Source of the DNA: Acidobacteriota bacterium
GTDB lineage: Bacteria > Acidobacteriota > Terriglobia > UBA7540
Direction of reading: 5' to 3'
Assembly: GCA_021780055.1 (NCBI GenBank)
Contig: JAJXZM010000234.1
Span: 1 to 7,824, forward strand
DNA length: 7,824 nucleotides
The notes below the pieces were generated by a model, which was given only the letters and a program-made list of their open reading frames with translations, had not been told where the DNA came from and made no database searches. A program made the position numbers and the translations under genes. This document shows, one piece after another, positions 6,482 through 7,824 of this stretch; position 1 is the stretch's first letter; the number at the start of each line of letters is the position of its first letter.

Positions 6482-7824
6482 TCAGGCCTCCATTGTGTTT
6501 CCGGCGAGACTTGCGACGGGGGAGGTGCTGCTGCCCGTCGCGGCCAAACCCCGAAAGATCTGGCCAGCCACCCGGATGGATAACAACTGCAATAGCGCAA
6601 TAACAGGTAAGGCATACTTGAGAGCGGCATTACCGGACCAACCGTAAACGATGCTGAGGAATAACCCGCAACCCAAGCAGCGCCCCGTGAACAGTCCGAA
6701 TTCATGGTTAAAGATATAGGCGTACTCGTTGCGGCCCTCGAGCCGGGAGACCACATCGATGACCTGCAACTGAATTGGATAGTAGGCAAGATCCAGGAGA
6801 GGCTTGGCCACTAAGAGACATGCGATGAAGATGAGCACGCCGACAGCATTGAAGAGTAAAGTATTGGTGACTGCGCCAAAGAAGAAAAGCATAAGTGCCG
6901 CGGAAAAGACAATGATGCGGTGCTTGGGCGCTGCCACGCGGCCAACCGTATACATGAGGCAGGCCGTAAACACACCACCGATGGCCTGGGTTGCACCCAG
7001 GGTTCCTTCCTGGCCGACCAGCAGCATAATGAGCATGGCTGGCGCGGTAACGATGTACCCCTGCGCCAATCCTTTGAGCAGAGCCAGCTCGAGCATCCGC
7101 CACCATAGCCGATGAAAACGGAAATAAACAAAGTAAGTATGCCTTGGACTTCGAAATGTGCCGCGTTCTAGTATCCCCGCGGCGAGAACCGTCAGCCCAA
7201 AGACCACCATCGCAATGATGTGGTAAGCGCGGTTGGGAATTCCCCCCAGCCAGCCGTACAGAGTGGTCCCGCCGATTAACCACCCAATCGAAGCTGGAAC
7301 CACAACGGCAGCCAAGGTGGCCACAAAGTTTTCCACGCCGTAGTAGTAATTCCTATTGCTGTCTTCAGTTGCTGTCAGGGCAAGGAAGCCGCGGTTTGCC
7401 CAGAAGAGGCCGGTAGCTATCCCCATTGTGAATCCCGATGTGGCGACGCCGATGGGAGTGAGGATGCTCAATTGCATCATCAATATCATCGCGACTCCCG
7501 ACAGAAGCATGCCTTCGTCGTAGTGGTGCTGAGCGCCAATGCGGCCGAGCAACTTGCCGTTTATATAGAAGGCCAGTGGAGTGGCCATGTAGATCGACAA
7601 CTGGTAAGTGACCACCTTGCCAACGGCCCGGGAATTCCGCATGACATATGCCGCCACGAAAATCTCAATCACAGGCAGGACAAGGGCGTAGATCATGTTC
7701 GAGAGCATCAGCACGCGCAGCTCGGGGCGGTGGCGCAGCAGCTCGCGCGCGGCTTCCAACCCACCGCGACGGGGCATCGCGACGTCGATCACGGCCAGGT
7801 CGACCGGCTCGCGCAGGCCGCGCT
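6482..7824 (-). CDS. MFS transporter, 5'-partial, with a foreign response-regulator segment at its N-terminus
   Basis: The frame is open from the right edge (first full codon at 7822) to a TGA at 6484-6482. The longest start inside the window is a GTG at 7792, giving 436 residues; numbering below uses it. Residues ~27-415 are strongly hydrophobic with about 12 membrane spans, for example SNMIYALVLPVIEIFVAAYV (31-50), LAAVVVPASIGWLIGG (160-175), VLIFIACLLVAKPLLDLA (319-336) and LKYALPVIALLQLLSI (391-406). A central basic loop (~210-232) separates the two halves. This fits an inner-membrane MFS carrier. The segment FWANRGFLALTATEDSNRN (130-148) recalls the YqgE-like putative transporters, from memory and with low confidence; the substrate is unknown. 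Residues 1 to ~26 plus the upstream open frame are instead receiver-domain sequence with much higher GC. The true MFS start is therefore probably lost; fallback ATGs are at 7708 and 7696, without a clear ribosome site. It is probably co-transcribed with the receptor gene 26 bp downstream. Confidence 0.85.
   Translation of the reverse strand, partial: RGLREPVDLAVIDVAMPRRGGLEAARELLRHRPELRVLMLSNMIYALVLPVIEIFVAAYVMRNSRAVGKVVTYQLSIYMATPLAFYINGKLLGRIGAQHHYDEGMLLSGVAMILMMQLSILTPIGVATSGFTMGIATGLFWANRGFLALTATEDSNRNYYYGVENFVATLAAVVVPASIGWLIGGTTLYGWLGGIPNRAYHIIAMVVFGLTVLAAGILERGTFRSPRHTYFVYFRFHRLWWRMLELALLKGLAQGYIVTAPAMLIMLLVGQEGTLGATQAIGGVFTACLMYTVGRVAAPKHRIIVFSAALMLFFFGAVTNTLLFNAVGVLIFIACLLVAKPLLDLAYYPIQLQVIDVVSRLEGRNEYAYIFNHEFGLFTGRCLGCGLFLSIVYGWSGNAALKYALPVIALLQLLSIRVAGQIFRGLAATGSSTSPVASLAGNTMEA
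7700..7822 (-). pseudogene. Fragment of a LuxR/NarL-type response-regulator receiver domain
   Basis: The minus-strand frame from 7822 reads REPVDLAVIDVAMPRRGGLE and continues AARELLRHRPELRVLMLS. This is the beta3 to beta4 part of a receiver domain: a hydrophobic strand, the phospho-acceptor Asp of VIDVAMP (codon 7786-7784), the following helix, and beta4 RVLMLS with the conserved Ser. In a real regulator this would continue with something like MHD and the rest of the receiver, then an HTH output domain. Here it runs straight into the first MFS membrane span. GC is about 76% in 7705-7824 with nearly all G/C third positions, against about 53% in 7585-7704, so it appears to come from a high-GC genome, possibly actinobacterial. 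It is listed as a broken fragment because the domain is incomplete on both sides. Confidence 0.7.

Noticed and set aside
6286..6789. Minus-strand frame of 167 codons overlapping the MFS 3' end and the receptor 5' end
   Set aside because: It is out of frame with both supported genes, its translation is low-complexity and Arg/Pro/Ser-rich, and no domain is seen.

Overview
The window looks like a piece of an Acidobacteriota (Terriglobia-type) genome or metagenomic contig. The main evidence is a very large Oar-like TonB-dependent outer-membrane protein (carboxypeptidase-regulatory-like domain, plug, long barrel, C-terminal phenylalanine), a type expanded in that phylum, next to exported tetratricopeptide-repeat (TPR) proteins. 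This assignment rests on family recognition and no search was run. All genes lie on the minus strand, so they are transcribed from the right edge towards the left.

Layout, in direction of transcription. (1) From the right edge to 6482: a major facilitator superfamily (MFS) membrane transporter whose reading frame runs off the edge. Its first ~40 visible codons are not transporter sequence but a piece of a response-regulator receiver domain, with GC falling from about 76% to about 53% across the seam near 7700-7726. (2) 6455 to 2850: the 1201-residue TonB-dependent receptor-like protein, starting 26 bp after the transporter stop behind a good Shine-Dalgarno sequence. (3) 2849 to 2649: a 201-bp intergenic stretch with a strong rho-independent terminator for the receptor gene and a possible regulatory inverted repeat before the next gene. 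(4) 2648 to 759: an exported protein made almost entirely of TPRs. (5) 762 to the left edge: a second exported TPR protein, cut by the window edge, whose start codon overlaps the previous stop (ATGA). This gene is easy to miss because it has no stop codon inside the window.

The genes form two probable transcription units: transporter plus outer-membrane receptor, ended by the terminator, then the two translationally coupled TPR genes. A plausible but unproven reading is an envelope uptake module, with the receptor bringing a substrate across the outer membrane, the MFS protein across the inner membrane, and the periplasmic TPR proteins acting as scaffolds. The substrate cannot be read from the sequence.

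I see no RNA genes, CRISPR arrays, insertion sequences or defence genes. The most unusual signal is the response-regulator/MFS seam at the right edge. I judge it more likely a chimeric assembly join, or a recombination at a short shared coding motif, than a genuine fusion protein.
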